This document shows, piece after piece, positions 1 to 9,209 of a stretch of DNA of 64,000 nt. The position numbers and the translations under genes are program-made. This stretch comes from Zobellella maritima (GTDB taxonomy: Bacteria; Pseudomonadota; Gammaproteobacteria; Enterobacterales; Aeromonadaceae), in NCBI RefSeq assembly GCF_003075035.1, contig NZ_QCZE01000001.1, positions 1,114,602-1,178,601 of the forward strand. The letters are read 5' to 3'. The notes below the pieces were generated by a model, which saw nothing but the letters and a program-made list of their open reading frames with translations, was not told the origin of the DNA and did no database searches. Numbering within the stretch: position 1 is the first letter of the stretch; the number at the start of each line of letters is the position of its first letter.

Positions 1-98
1 AGTTCCAGCAGCGCCGGCCCCTGATTGAGAAAGGCCAGCTGACAGCCGGAGCAGGAGGTAAGCTTGTGCACCGCCAGGGTCAGTTTGGGGTTCGCCAT
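1..98 (-). CDS. hydD: [NiFe] hydrogenase small (delta) subunit, N-terminal fragment
   Basis: Only the first ~32 codons are in the window; the gene runs off the left edge. The start of the protein carries SCSGCQL, the CxxC pair that binds the proximal [4Fe-4S] cluster in hydrogenase small subunits and in the related 20-kDa NADH dehydrogenase subunit. The ATG overlaps the TGA of the gamma subunit gene (TGATG), so the two are translationally coupled. In this family the delta subunit passes electrons between the NiFe large subunit and the beta/gamma diaphorase part. The large (alpha) subunit gene is expected just left of base 1. The family call is good because of the operon; the exact subtype rests on the neighbours. 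Confidence 0.8.
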   Translation of the reverse strand, partial: MANPKLTLAVHKLTSCSGCQLAFLNQGPALLE

Positions 99-916
99 CA
101 CACGCCCTCCCGCCCCAGCCAGGGCTTAACCACCGGATAGTGGAATACGGGGCCGTCCTTGCAGACAAAATACGGACCCAGTTGGCAGTGACCACACAGG
201 CCCAGGCCACACTGAAAGTTGCGCTCCAGGCTCAGATAGACGGCGTCATCTCCCACCTGAAGCCGCCCCAACTGTTTGATGGCCGCCAACATCATGATCT
301 CGGGCCCGCACATCAGCACAGCGCAATGTTCAGGATCGAACTCGGCCAGCTCCAGCAATTCGGTGACCAGCCCCAGGCGCCAGCGGTGCCGATGCCGGTG
401 TTCCTCGCTGGCAGCCAGCAGTACCTGACACTTGGCCAACCTTTGCCAGCGCCGATACTGGCCTTGCCACAGCAGGTCCGCATGATGCTTGACCCCCTGC
501 AGGATCACGATGCGGCCATACTGATCCCGGTTGGCCACCGCATGATGGATGGCCGCCACCACGGGGGCGCAGCCCAATCCGGCGGTGATGAACACCAGAT
601 CCCGTCCCTGTAGCCGCGCCAGCGGCCAGCCCTGCCCGAAGGGGCCACGCAGGCCCAGCTGCTGGCCGATTTCCAGCTCCACCAGGGGCCGGGTGACCCG
701 ACCCACCGCACGAATGGTGTGTTGCAACAGGCCCTGCCGCCAGCCCATGATGGAGATGGCTACTTCTCCGGCCCCGAATAGATAGAGCATATTGAACTGA
801 CCGTAATCGAAATCGAACGGCGCCTGGGTTGCCAGCGCCAGACCCAGGGTATGAACCCCGGGTGATTCCAATTCCTTCGCCGCCAAAGTGGCGACCATGG
901 GCAACGACTCAGCCAT
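98..916 (-). CDS. hydG: Sulfhydrogenase-type [NiFe] hydrogenase gamma subunit (FAD/NAD(P)-binding, 2Fe-2S)
   Basis: A 272-residue ferredoxin-NADP reductase-like subunit that exchanges electrons with NAD(P)H in cytosolic group 3b hydrogenases. An N-terminal FAD-binding barrel (about 1-100) is followed by a nucleotide-binding domain with TAGLGCAP at 111-118. A C-terminal cysteine cluster at about 235-255 (CGLGLCGHC plus a fourth Cys) binds the [2Fe-2S] centre, as in dihydroorotate dehydrogenase electron-transfer subunits. The ATG at 916 is chosen because AGGAGG lies 6 bases before it; longer forms read into the beta gene. It overlaps the beta gene by 8 bases and the delta start by 1. The symbol follows archaeal sulfhydrogenase naming and is unrelated to the radical-SAM HydG of [FeFe] hydrogenases. 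Confidence 0.88.
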   Translation of the reverse strand: MAESLPMVATLAAKELESPGVHTLGLALATQAPFDFDYGQFNMLYLFGAGEVAISIMGWRQGLLQHTIRAVGRVTRPLVELEIGQQLGLRGPFGQGWPLARLQGRDLVFITAGLGCAPVVAAIHHAVANRDQYGRIVILQGVKHHADLLWQGQYRRWQRLAKCQVLLAASEEHRHRHRWRLGLVTELLELAEFDPEHCAVLMCGPEIMMLAAIKQLGRLQVGDDAVYLSLERNFQCGLGLCGHCQLGPYFVCKDGPVFHYPVVKPWLGREGV

Positions 917-2021
917 GCTTGCCCTCCTGGGGATTGTCTGCAAGCAAGGCTTGCGCCTCCTCCACCAGATCGATGGCCACCGGACACCAGGCGATGCAAC
1001 GGCCGCAGCCGACGCAGCCACTGCGGCCGAACTGCTGTTGCCAGGTGGCCAGCTTGTGCACCAACCATTGCCGATAGCGGTGACGAATTTCATAGCGGAC
1101 CACCTTGCCGGTGATGTAGCTGTGCTGCTCGCTGAAACAGGAGTCCCAGCGCTGTACCTGCTCGAGCTGCCGGTTGCGGACGTCGCCTTCGGTATCCTGC
1201 TTCGAACAGAAACAGGTGGGACAAACCGAAGTGCAGTTGCCGCAGGCCAGGCAGCGCTCGGCCACCTGCTGCCAGCGTGGATGATCAAGCCGATCCACCA
1301 GCTGCGCCAGTTCGGCTTCGCCCGGCATTGCCCGCTGTTGTTGGCTGGCACCGGCAAGCAGAGCCCTGGCCTCGGATACCTGTTTATCCGTTGCTTTTCT
1401 CAAGGGTAGCCGGGCAACCATGGCCGCACCCAGGTCGCTGCCGGCCTGCAGCAGGTAACCCGCATCCAGCTCGTCAAGCAGCAAGTCAAAACCGGCGCGA
1501 GCCTCGGGGCCGTCACCGGTCGACACACAAAAGCAGGTGTTGGCACTGCGGGCACAATTGACCGCCACGATCAGCAGTTGCGCGCGCTGGGCCCGATAGA
1601 AGGGATCCGCATAGGGGCCATCAAGGAAGTGCTGGTCCTGAATAGCCAGCGCCGCCAGATCGCAGCCCCGCAGGCCGATAACCGCGAGCCGCTTGGGGCT
1701 AGGCTCCACAGCGCGAAAACACAGGCCATGTTCGGTATTGTCGGCCCGCCACAGCACTTGCTCAGGTTGAAACAGCCAGGGCTTGAGGCCCTGAGGGCCG
1801 GTATTCCAGGCAAAGGCGCGCCGGCCGGCGGTGTGCTGCAGACGGTAGCGACCGGCCTCGGCCTGCTCCTGCCAACCCCAGGGCAGCTCGTCGATATGGT
1901 TCAAGGGGGCAAACACAATGGCATCGTCTTTCACCCGAGGGCCAATCACCTCATATCCGCCCTGCACCAACGCCTGATACAAGCGGTGCAGATCCCGGGC
2001 TGCAAGGAAACGCTTAGTCAT
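909..2021 (-). CDS. hydB: Sulfhydrogenase-type [NiFe] hydrogenase beta subunit (two 4Fe-4S clusters)
   Basis: A 370-residue iron-sulfur subunit related to anaerobic sulfite reductase subunit A and to the beta subunit of archaeal sulfhydrogenases. The C-terminal third has two ferredoxin-type clusters: [14 protein letters not shown] and [12 protein letters not shown]. It relays electrons between the gamma flavoprotein and the hydrogenase core. The start [11 protein letters not shown] at 2021 is preferred over an upstream in-frame codon because it overlaps the hypB stop by only 8 bases, like the other junctions here. The pairing of beta, gamma and delta genes with a full hyp set argues for a soluble bidirectional NADP-linked hydrogenase rather than a membrane uptake enzyme. 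Confidence 0.87.
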   Translation of the reverse strand: MTKRFLAARDLHRLYQALVQGGYEVIGPRVKDDAIVFAPLNHIDELPWGWQEQAEAGRYRLQHTAGRRAFAWNTGPQGLKPWLFQPEQVLWRADNTEHGLCFRAVEPSPKRLAVIGLRGCDLAALAIQDQHFLDGPYADPFYRAQRAQLLIVAVNCARSANTCFCVSTGDGPEARAGFDLLLDELDAGYLLQAGSDLGAAMVARLPLRKATDKQVSEARALLAGASQQQRAMPGEAELAQLVDRLDHPRWQQVAERCLACGNCTSVCPTCFCSKQDTEGDVRNRQLEQVQRWDSCFSEQHSYITGKVVRYEIRHRYRQWLVHKLATWQQQFGRSGCVGCGRCIAWCPVAIDLVEEAQALLADNPQEGKHG

Positions 2022-2766
2022 GACAGTGTCTTGCCAGCAGCCAGTTGCACCAGGCATCCATTCCCTGGCCGGTACGGGCCGACAACGTCAGTATCTCGAC
2101 GCCGGGATTCAGGCACCGCAGGGAGGCCGTTACCTTCTCCAGCTCAACCTCAAGATAAGGCAGCAGATCAGCCTTGTTGATAAGTACCAGCTCGCAGCCG
2201 GCGAACAGATGGGGATATTTATCCGGTTTGTCGTCGCCGTCGGTCACCGCCATCATGGCCACCCTGTGTTGCTCGCCCAGATCAAACAGTGCCGGACACA
2301 CCAGGTTGCCCACGTTCTCGACCAGCACCAGGGAGCCGTCCTGCGGCGCCAGACGCTCCAGCCCCGCCCGGATCATCTGCGCGTCCAGATGACAGCCGGT
2401 ACCTGTGTTAATCTGCACCGCCCTGCCGCCGCAGGCCTGGATACGGCGGGCATCGTTCTGGGTCTGCTGATCGCCCTCCAGCACTGCCATCGGCGGCCAG
2501 TCGACACTGGCCTGAGTACGGGCATAGGCAAAAGTGGCTTCCAGCAATTGGGTCTTGCCGGCGCCCGGAGTACCCATCAGGTTGATGCAGGTGATACGGT
2601 TTTCCGTTAGCCAGTAACGATTTTGCCGGGCCAGTTCATCGTTGCCGGCCAGCAGCGCCTGCTGCAACTGCAGGCTGTCACCGTCCTGATACAGATGAGC
2701 ATGAGTATCGCTGCCCGGCTCAGACAGCCGGGCCTTATCGTTGGAACATCCACAGTGACCACACAT
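2014..2766 (-). CDS. hypB: Hydrogenase nickel incorporation GTPase HypB
   Basis: A 250-residue SIMIBI-class GTPase that loads nickel into the hydrogenase large subunit together with HypA. The N-terminus has the CxxCGC high-affinity metal site (MCGHCGC). The P-loop GTPGAGKT lies near residue 65, the G-domain metal-site Cys-His pair falls in GCHLDAQM, and the base-specificity motif is INKADLL. There is no long histidine-rich stretch, so a nickel-storage role is unlikely. It abuts hypA (the stop of hypA and the start of hypB share a base) and overlaps hydB, so it sits inside the hydrogenase operon. Confidence 0.96.
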   Translation of the reverse strand: MCGHCGCSNDKARLSEPGSDTHAHLYQDGDSLQLQQALLAGNDELARQNRYWLTENRITCINLMGTPGAGKTQLLEATFAYARTQASVDWPPMAVLEGDQQTQNDARRIQACGGRAVQINTGTGCHLDAQMIRAGLERLAPQDGSLVLVENVGNLVCPALFDLGEQHRVAMMAVTDGDDKPDKYPHLFAGCELVLINKADLLPYLEVELEKVTASLRCLNPGVEILTLSARTGQGMDAWCNWLLARHCHD

Positions 2767-3092
2767 CAGTCAAATCCTATTTCCGTCAGCAGCAGTTGCC
2801 GTCCCGAAGTCAAAGTATAGTCGTAGCTGCCACAGGGGCAGGCGTCGCCGGGTCCGCTGGGGGCAAAGTACCGGCCGCAATTGCGGCATTGTGCCCGGGC
2901 CGGCACCACCTCGATATCAAGCCTGGCGTCAGCCAGCGCCGCCTCGGCCTTGACCATATCGAAGCAAAATTGCAGCCGCTCACTGTCGACGCAGCTTATG
3001 GCACCGACTTCGAGGGTGACACGGATGATCTTTCTGTGTTGATAGGGTTTAAGCTGGGTCAGCAGGGCCCGCACCACCGACAGCTCGTGCAT
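2766..3092 (-). CDS. hypA: Hydrogenase maturation nickel metallochaperone HypA
   Basis: A 108-residue HypA/HybF protein of ordinary family length. The N-terminal MHE holds the nickel-binding His2. The zinc-structural site is the pair CRNC and CPCG in the second half. It delivers Ni to HypB/large subunit. The ATG follows the hypE stop by two bases, and the stop overlaps the hypB start, consistent with coupled translation. Confidence 0.95.
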   Translation of the reverse strand: MHELSVVRALLTQLKPYQHRKIIRVTLEVGAISCVDSERLQFCFDMVKAEAALADARLDIEVVPARAQCRNCGRYFAPSGPGDACPCGSYDYTLTSGRQLLLTEIGFD

Positions 3093-3094
3093 GG

Positions 3095-4129
3095 TCAGCA
3101 GATCCGCGGCAATTGCAGGCCGTGGGGCACGTCCAGCAAGCGCTCGCCGCCGTAGGGGGTCAGCAGGCTCAGCCGCCCCGGAGATGACGGACCCGCCACC
3201 TCACCGATGATGCAGGCATCCCGGCCAAGAGCATGCCCCCGCATCAAGGCCAGGGCCTCCGAAGCCTGCTCGGAACAGATCACCATGGCGGCCAGCCCCT
3301 CGTTGGCAAGAAACAGCGGCTCCAGTCCCAGCAGTTCGCACAAGGCCCGGGTTGGCGGGCGAATAGGCAGCGCATCTTCGTTCAGCTGCATCGTGACCCT
3401 GGATGCCTGAGCAATTTCACTCAACACGCCGCCCAGGCCCCCCCGCGTCGCATCGCGCAAGCAGCGCACCCCCGGGCACTGCGCCAACACCGGCTGGAGC
3501 AACGGGTGCAGGGCGGCACAGTCACTAACCAGCTCTCCCGCCAGACCCAGTTCTTCCCGGGCCAACATGACGGCGGCGCCGTGATCACCCACATGGCCGT
3601 TGATCAGCACCTTGTCACCGGGCCGGGCCGACCCGATGGCAAGCGTCAGACCCGCCGGTATCACCCCCACGCCGGTGGTATTGATAAACAGTTTGTCGGC
3701 CATGCCCCGCTCCACCACCTTGGTATCACCGGTGACAATGGTGACGCCTGCCAGGCGGGCGGCCTCGGCCATGGAGCCCACCAGCCGTGCCAGCTGCGTC
3801 AGCGGCAGGCCTTCTTCGATAATGAAGGCGGCACTCAGATAGAGGGGGATGGCGCCGCCCACGGCGAGATCGTTGAGGGTGCCGCATACCGCCAGCTTGC
3901 CGATGTCACCACCGGGAAATTCCAACGGGCTGACCACAAAGCTGTCGGTGGTCAGCGCCAGCCGGTCTCCTCGCGCCAGCAGGCCGGCCAGCGGCAAGCG
4001 AGCCTGGTCTTCCTTCTGCAGCAAGGGTTGGTCACCAAAGGCGGAAAGAAACAGCCCGTCAATCAGCTCGTGCATGGCACCGCCACCGGCGCCGTGGGCC
4101 AGGGTGATGGTCTCTTGCTTATTGGTCAC
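3095..4129 (-). CDS. hypE: Carbamoyl dehydratase HypE (hydrogenase cyanide ligand synthesis)
   Basis: A PurM/AIR-synthase fold ATPase that dehydrates the thiocarbamate on its own C-terminal cysteine to thiocyanate, the source of the Fe cyanide ligands. The family signature HGAGGGAMHELI is near the N-terminus and the protein ends in PRIC, with the essential terminal Cys. I choose the GTG at 4129 (344 aa) because GAGGAG lies 7 bases upstream and the overlap with hypD is then 11 bases. An ATG at 4180 would add 17 residues and a 62-base overlap. HypF is its carbamoyl donor. Confidence 0.95.
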   Translation of the reverse strand: MTNKQETITLAHGAGGGAMHELIDGLFLSAFGDQPLLQKEDQARLPLAGLLARGDRLALTTDSFVVSPLEFPGGDIGKLAVCGTLNDLAVGGAIPLYLSAAFIIEEGLPLTQLARLVGSMAEAARLAGVTIVTGDTKVVERGMADKLFINTTGVGVIPAGLTLAIGSARPGDKVLINGHVGDHGAAVMLAREELGLAGELVSDCAALHPLLQPVLAQCPGVRCLRDATRGGLGGVLSEIAQASRVTMQLNEDALPIRPPTRALCELLGLEPLFLANEGLAAMVICSEQASEALALMRGHALGRDACIIGEVAGPSSPGRLSLLTPYGGERLLDVPHGLQLPRIC

Positions 4130-5258
4130 TGCCGGGCTCCTCGGGGGCAGCTGCGAGACGATACTGATAATAGGCGGCACAGGCCCCCTCGCTGGACACC
4201 ATCAGAGCGCCGACCGGGTGCTCAGGCGTGCAGTGGCGGCGGAACAGCGGGCATTGGTGAGGTTTGATCCGGCCGGTGAGCACGGCATTGCAATAAGCCG
4301 GCTCGGCAACGGCCTCCGTCGGTGCATCAGGGTCCAGCAGTGCGGCCGCATCCAGATGCCGATAACGCGCCCGCAGCCGCACCCCGGACCCCGGCACTGT
4401 GCCGAGCCCCCGCCAGTGGCTGTCCACGCCCGACTCGAACACCTGGTCAATCGCCTTCAAGGCAGCCGGGTTGCCGGCTTCCGCCACCACCCGGCCATAG
4501 GCATTTTCGATGGCACAACGTCCCTGGGCCAACTGCAGCACCAATTGATACAGGGCCTGCAGAAAGTCAACCGGCTCGAAACCGGCGATCACCAGCGGCT
4601 TGTGGTAATGGCTGGCGATGGGCTGATAGACCCGACTGCCGATCACCATACTGACGTGCCCCGGCCCCACGAAGCCGTCGAGCCGGATATCACCGGCCTC
4701 CAGCAGGCCGTTCAGGGTCGGCAACAGCCGTATATGGTGGCAGAGAAAGCGCAAGTTGCCGATCCCTGCCCGGTCTGCGGCCAGCAGGGAACAGGCGATG
4801 CTCGGCATGGTGGTATCGAAACCGATGGCGAAGAACACCACCTGCTTGTGGGGATTACCCTTGGCCAACGCCAGGGCGTCGTAGGGGGAATAGAGCACCT
4901 TCACCTCGGCACCCTCGGCCCGGGCCTGCAGCAGGCTGCCCCGGCTGCCGGGCACCCGCAGCGGATCGCCGAAACTCGCCAGTATCACCCCCTCTCGACG
5001 GGCCAGGCTGACCGCCTGATCGACTGCTTCCACCGGCAACACGCACACCGGACAGCCGGGGCCGTGGATAAACTCTATGGTGTCGGGCAGCAACTGGTGC
5101 AGCCCGAAGCGGAAGATGGCATGAGTATGGCCACCGCACACCTCCATGAGCTGCAGGGGCCTGCCCAGATGCGCCGCCACCGGCTCGGCCTCGCGGGCAA
5201 TGGCCGACAGCAGCACCCTGACCCGGGTGGCATCACGGAAATCACCGGTCAGACTCAT
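4119..5258 (-). CDS. hypD: Hydrogenase formation protein HypD
   Basis: A 379-residue iron-sulfur scaffold that, with HypC, assembles the Fe(CN)2CO unit. Conserved motifs are visible: MEVCGGHTHAIFRFG, HGPGCPVCVLP and the C-terminal Cys-rich stretch that binds the [4Fe-4S] cluster (YCNAVLTG, CPLFRRHC, SSEGACAAYY). It overlaps hypC by four bases (ATGA) and hypE by about 11, so hypC-D-E are translated in series. Confidence 0.96.
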   Translation of the reverse strand: MSLTGDFRDATRVRVLLSAIAREAEPVAAHLGRPLQLMEVCGGHTHAIFRFGLHQLLPDTIEFIHGPGCPVCVLPVEAVDQAVSLARREGVILASFGDPLRVPGSRGSLLQARAEGAEVKVLYSPYDALALAKGNPHKQVVFFAIGFDTTMPSIACSLLAADRAGIGNLRFLCHHIRLLPTLNGLLEAGDIRLDGFVGPGHVSMVIGSRVYQPIASHYHKPLVIAGFEPVDFLQALYQLVLQLAQGRCAIENAYGRVVAEAGNPAALKAIDQVFESGVDSHWRGLGTVPGSGVRLRARYRHLDAAALLDPDAPTEAVAEPAYCNAVLTGRIKPHQCPLFRRHCTPEHPVGALMVSSEGACAAYYQYRLAAAPEEPGSDQ

Positions 5259-5506
5259 GGCTCGTCTCCCTCTTCCATTTGTGCCAGCAGCGCCAGGGTA
5301 CGACTGGCTTCCTGAGGGTCAATCAGCGCCATGGCAAAGCCTACATGCAGCAGTACCCATTCCCCCACCAGCGACGAAATATCACGGCCCTCGGCGGCCA
5401 GCAAAGTAATATTGATCTGTCGGCGCACCCCGGCGGTCTCCGCCAGCGCCAGTCCGGCGTCGGCATCCACAATGGCCACTACCCGGGCCGGTATTCCCAA
5501 ACACAT
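5255..5506 (-). CDS. hypC: Hydrogenase maturation chaperone HypC
   Basis: An 83-residue HypC/HybG/HupF protein. It begins MCLGIPA; Cys2 binds the iron centre together with HypD and the hydrogenase large-subunit precursor. The rest is the small OB-like barrel with WVLLHVGFAM. It lies 24 bases after hypF and overlaps hypD by 4 bases. Confidence 0.96.
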   Translation of the reverse strand: MCLGIPARVVAIVDADAGLALAETAGVRRQINITLLAAEGRDISSLVGEWVLLHVGFAMALIDPQEASRTLALLAQMEEGDEP

Positions 5507-5530
5507 ACGCCTTCCTCCCGGGCAATCTCC

Positions 5531-7912
5531 CTACCGATTCGATTGCCATTGCGCCAAGGCAATGGCAGCCTGGCCCAGGGCAATGCCGCCGTCGTTGCCG
5601 GGCACCCGACTCTGGCTCAGCACCGTCAGCCCCATGGCCTCCAGTTCTGCGATCAAGGGCTCCAACACCAGGCGGTTCTGCATCACGCCGCCGCTGAGCG
5701 CCACGGCGCTGAAGGTTACGCCCTGTTGCCGGCGCAGCCGCCGCACCATATGGCACAAGCCTCTTACTAAACTTAGGTGAAAATTGGCCGCCAGCACCGC
5801 CTTGTTTTCACCGGCCCGCAAGGCATCGAGCAGGGCCGGCCATAACGGCGCCGGATCCAGCTGCCAGCATTCACCCTCGTGGCTAAGTATGAAGTCATAA
5901 CAGGCATTGGCCTTTACGCCCTCGGCGAGGGCCTCCAGTTTCATGGCCGCCTCTCCTTCGAACGTCAGCTCACCGGGTGCGACCGTCAGCAAGGCCGCCA
6001 CCGCATCGAACAAGCGCCCCACCGACGACGTCAGCGGAAACCGTGCCGCCACCTTCAGCAGAGCCTGGGTGTCAGGCCCCCTCAACCAGGTCAGAGGCGG
6101 ATATTCGGTGGCCAGCGTCGACCAGGAAGGAAGCTGTGGCGTCTGCCCCAGCTGGGCCAGCAGATTACGCCAGGGCTGACGGTTGGCCTGATCGCCCCCC
6201 AACAGAGGAAAGGGCCGCAGCCGCGCAAGCCGCCGATAACCGAGATAATCGGCCAGCAACAACTCCCCACCCCACAGGCTGCCGTCATCGCCGGCTCCCA
6301 GGCCATCAAGGACGATGCCGAGCACCGGCTCGTCGGGAGAATGGCCGTTTTCCACCAGGCAGGACACCAGATGGGCATGATGATGCTGCACCCGGAACAG
6401 CGACAGACCCTGCTCCCGCGCCAACCGCGCACCCAGCCGGGCGGAGGCATAGTCAGGATGCAGATCGACGGCAATGGCCCGGGGTGACAGGCCCAACAGC
6501 GCAGGCAAGCGATCCACTTGCTGCCGCAAGGCATCGAGACAGGCCGGACTGTTCAGATCGCCGATATGGGCGGACAAGACAGCCTGGCCATTGCCGGTGA
6601 CGCAAAAACTGTTTTTCAGATCCGCCCCCAGGGCCAGCACAGTGCCGTTCAGCCCGGTCGGCAGGGCGACGGGATCCGGTACACATCCCCGGGCCCGGCG
6701 GATCAGACGGGGCCGGCCGGCCACCACGGCCTGCACCGAATCATCACAGCGGTGCTCTATGGGCCGGTTGTGCAGCAAAAAGCCGTCGGCCAGGGGGGCC
6801 AGCGCCGACAGGGCCTGCCGGTTGTCGGTACAGATGGGCTCGCCACCGGCATTGCCCGAGGTCATCACCAGGGGGGCACCCATCTCGTTCAGCAGCAGCC
6901 AGTGCAGCGGCGAGCTGGCCAGCATCACCCCAATGCTGGCCAGCTCCGGCGCCAGTGCCTCGGGCAGGATCCCCTGGACGGGCTGTCGGAGTCGCGCTTT
7001 CGGCAACAGCACAATGGGCGCCGCCGGGCTGCTTAACTGCGCCCGCTCAGCCTCGTTCAGCTCGAAAACGCGGTCAGCCTGGGTCAGATCCCGCAACATA
7101 ACGGCGAAGGGCTTGGCGGGCCTGTGCTTGCGTTGGCGCAACCGTTCGATGGCCGCCGCCGAGCCCGCATCACAGGCCAGCTGAAAACCGCCAATGCCCT
7201 TGAGCGCCAGCACCCGGCCTTGCGCTAGCCAGATGCGGCACTGCGCCAGCAGGGTCGCCGTCGGCCCCTGTAATAGGTCGCCATCCGCGTCCTGCAACCA
7301 AATCTGTGGGCCACAGTCGGCGCAGGCCACCGGCTCGGCGTGAAAGCGCCGGTTAGCGGGATCCGTATATTCCGCGCGACAGGCGGTACAGAGGGGAAAG
7401 TCCGCCATGGCGGTGTTGGCCCTGTCCCAGGGTAGGGCCCGGACAATGGAGTAACGGGGGCCGCAGTCGGTGCAATTGATAAAGGGATAGCCGTAGCGCC
7501 TGTCCTGTGGGTCGGCCAGCTCGGCCAGACACCGGGGGCAAACCGCCAAATCCGGCGGAAACCGGGCCCCCTGCCCGTCGGCCTGACTATCCGTGACCGT
7601 AAAACCACAGGGTGCGGATCCAAAGCGGCATGGCTCGACAGCAATGGCCTCGATGCGGGCATGAGCCGGGCACTCTGACTCCAGCCGCCGGCAGAACTGT
7701 GCCACCGCAGGGGCATCGGCGGCCAGCCGGATCTCCACCCCGGCACCGATATTGCCGACGTCGCCCGACAGCCCGAGCTTGGTGGCCAGCCGGTAAACAA
7801 AGGGACGAAAACCCACCCCCTGCACACAGCCCATTACCCGAACCCGGATACCCGTCAGGGCATGGCGCTGGGCTTCTCCGCTTTTGGGCGGGCGTTCATC
7901 ACCGCCAGACAT
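5531..7912 (-). CDS. hypF: Carbamoyltransferase HypF
   Basis: Makes the carbamoyl group for the cyanide ligands from carbamoyl phosphate and passes it to HypE. Domains in order: acylphosphatase-like (VQGVGFRPFVYRLA, about 25-100), two paired zinc fingers (CPRC/CTDC and CTAC/CADC, about 110-195), a YrdC-like fold (about 200-390), and a Kae1-like carbamoyltransferase domain with the metal-binding HHHAH motif. The ATG at 7912 gives 793 residues, close to the usual ~750-780; another ATG lies 14 codons upstream and cannot be excluded. About 180 bases separate it from the protease gene upstream, and a promoter could lie there. Confidence 0.95.
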   Translation of the reverse strand: MSGGDERPPKSGEAQRHALTGIRVRVMGCVQGVGFRPFVYRLATKLGLSGDVGNIGAGVEIRLAADAPAVAQFCRRLESECPAHARIEAIAVEPCRFGSAPCGFTVTDSQADGQGARFPPDLAVCPRCLAELADPQDRRYGYPFINCTDCGPRYSIVRALPWDRANTAMADFPLCTACRAEYTDPANRRFHAEPVACADCGPQIWLQDADGDLLQGPTATLLAQCRIWLAQGRVLALKGIGGFQLACDAGSAAAIERLRQRKHRPAKPFAVMLRDLTQADRVFELNEAERAQLSSPAAPIVLLPKARLRQPVQGILPEALAPELASIGVMLASSPLHWLLLNEMGAPLVMTSGNAGGEPICTDNRQALSALAPLADGFLLHNRPIEHRCDDSVQAVVAGRPRLIRRARGCVPDPVALPTGLNGTVLALGADLKNSFCVTGNGQAVLSAHIGDLNSPACLDALRQQVDRLPALLGLSPRAIAVDLHPDYASARLGARLAREQGLSLFRVQHHHAHLVSCLVENGHSPDEPVLGIVLDGLGAGDDGSLWGGELLLADYLGYRRLARLRPFPLLGGDQANRQPWRNLLAQLGQTPQLPSWSTLATEYPPLTWLRGPDTQALLKVAARFPLTSSVGRLFDAVAALLTVAPGELTFEGEAAMKLEALAEGVKANACYDFILSHEGECWQLDPAPLWPALLDALRAGENKAVLAANFHLSLVRGLCHMVRRLRRQQGVTFSAVALSGGVMQNRLVLEPLIAELEAMGLTVLSQSRVPGNDGGIALGQAAIALAQWQSNR

Positions 7913-8095
7913 AATGATAGCTACTCCGCCACACCTGGCGGCCCGGGCCTGCACCGAGCCGGCTCACCCACAGACAGCCCGGCGAGCAACAACCGGGCCG
8001 TTCGAGGAGATGTGAGCTCAACATTCGATTCAACATGGCCTTTTCCACTCAAATTAGTTTCGGTGTATCAGCTGGTCCGCTGGCCGTCGGACGAA

Positions 8096-8611
8096 TTAGC
8101 GAGGCGCGTTGGCAAGCTGTTCGGTTACATGGCAATGCAGGCGCCGGCACAAACCCGGCAGGGCCCGAGCTACCTTTTCAGTCAACATAGGACGACAAGG
8201 CGCAAACCGACACCCGCCAATGGCCAGTAAATCGATGATCGGCGGGGGCGACACCAGCTGTGAGACCAGTGCCAACAGCCCCCGAATACCACCGCCGTGC
8301 GCCAGACCCCTGTCATCCGCCAACAAGTCGTGATCGACGTTGCAAACGAGGCGGACTTCCCCCCCTTCCCCCGGGCTCAGAAAAGCGTCTACCAGTATGA
8401 TGTGCCGGCAATTCTGAAAGAGCGGTAACAGGCTGATACCTCCCGTGCCCCCATCTATCAGCTCAACCCCGGCAGGCCAGGAGAACGCCTGTGATAGTTC
8501 AAGCGCACGTATGCCGGCGGCATCGTCGCCATGGAGGGGATTGCCGAGAAACAGTATCCGTATTTTGGTCCCGGAAACCGTGTCGTTATCGTCGACGGAA
8601 CTAGGGTGCAT
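8096..8611 (-). CDS. Hydrogenase maturation protease (HycI/HupD/HyaD family)
   Basis: A 171-residue endopeptidase of the family that clips the C-terminal tail of the [NiFe] large subunit once nickel is inserted. The diagnostic N-terminal LFLGNPLHGDDAAG contains the acidic nickel ligand, followed by ELIDGGTGG and ILVDA. I take the ATG at 8611 because AAGGA stands 7 bases before it. The reading frame stays open upstream to 8824, through the tandem repeat, giving a possible 242-residue form; this looks like a product of the repeat rather than real protein, but is not excluded. Located directly ahead of hypF. Confidence 0.85.
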   Translation of the reverse strand: MHPSSVDDNDTVSGTKIRILFLGNPLHGDDAAGIRALELSQAFSWPAGVELIDGGTGGISLLPLFQNCRHIILVDAFLSPGEGGEVRLVCNVDHDLLADDRGLAHGGGIRGLLALVSQLVSPPPIIDLLAIGGCRFAPCRPMLTEKVARALPGLCRRLHCHVTEQLANAPR

Positions 8612-8613
8612 TT

Positions 8614-8857
8614 CGTCATCCTTGTACGGGGCCTTGCCGACCGCCACCTGAGCGGTCATTAGGCGAGCTTCAACCGGGCAAGGTGTTCGTCTCGTCATCC
8701 TTGTACGGGCCTTGCCGACCGCCACCTGAGCGATCATTAGGCGAGCTTCAACCGGGCAAGGTGTTCGTCTCGTCATCCTTGTACGGGCCTTGCCGACCGC
8801 AGCAAACGCCACCCGGGCGGTCATTAAATGGGCTTTAACCGGGCAAGGAGGTCGTCC
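8614..8857 (-). repeat. Three tandem ~78-bp repeats upstream of the hydrogenase protease gene
   Basis: Three direct copies: 8614-8692 (79 bp), 8693-8770 (78 bp) and a more diverged 8771-8857 (87 bp, with 9 extra bases). The copy at 8771-8857 includes the last codons and stop of the ankyrin gene, so it is probably the parent of the other two. Each copy carries an AAGGATGACGA block; the one nearest the protease gene provides its ribosome-binding site. The 78-bp unit equals 26 codons and keeps the protease frame open through the array. The leftmost copy has one extra G. Confidence 0.85.
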
Positions 8858-9207
8858 ATACCCCGCTCCACTGCCAAATCATAGGCGGTTTTGCCGGCAA
8901 AGCCCGGCGCTCCCGAGCCGCACCGGGACAGATCAGTACCGGCATGTGCCAGCATGGCTGCAATGTGCGGCTGTTCGGCAATGATGGCCAGCATCAGGGC
9001 ATTGAGACCAAACTTGGCCGTCACGTCCGGATCGGCCCCATGGGCGATCAACACCGACACCAGCTCACCGTGTCCCGCCAGGGATGCCAGCATCAGTCCG
9101 GTCTGGCCGTAGCGGTCACGGGCATTCACCTCGGTACCGCGGTGCAACAGGGTGAGTACCGCCTCGAGATCTCCCCGCCTGATCGCGTCTTGCCAGTATG
9201 GGTCCAT
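8824..9207 (-). CDS. Ankyrin-repeat protein
   Basis: A 127-residue protein of about three to four ankyrin repeats (motifs such as GQTGLMLASLAGHGELVSVL and GLNALMLAIIAE, with GADPD and GKTAYDLA). There is no signal peptide, so it is likely a cytosolic protein-binding module. It starts two bases before the end of the ion-channel gene spacing (stop at 9210, start at 9207) and its TAA overlaps an ATG (TAATG). The last codons are the apparent source of the tandem repeat that follows. Its role with the hydrogenase genes is unknown. Confidence 0.85.
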   Translation of the reverse strand: MDPYWQDAIRRGDLEAVLTLLHRGTEVNARDRYGQTGLMLASLAGHGELVSVLIAHGADPDVTAKFGLNALMLAIIAEQPHIAAMLAHAGTDLSRCGSGAPGFAGKTAYDLAVERGMDDLLARLKPI

Positions 9208-9209
9208 GG

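Noticed and set aside
4130-4180. Longer HypE start (17 extra residues)
   Set aside because: No Shine-Dalgarno at 4180 and a 62-base overlap; the GTG at 4129 has GAGGAG at good spacing.
8614-8857. Tandem repeats considered as a CRISPR array
   Set aside because: Copies are adjacent with no unique spacers, only three in number, and derive from a gene end.
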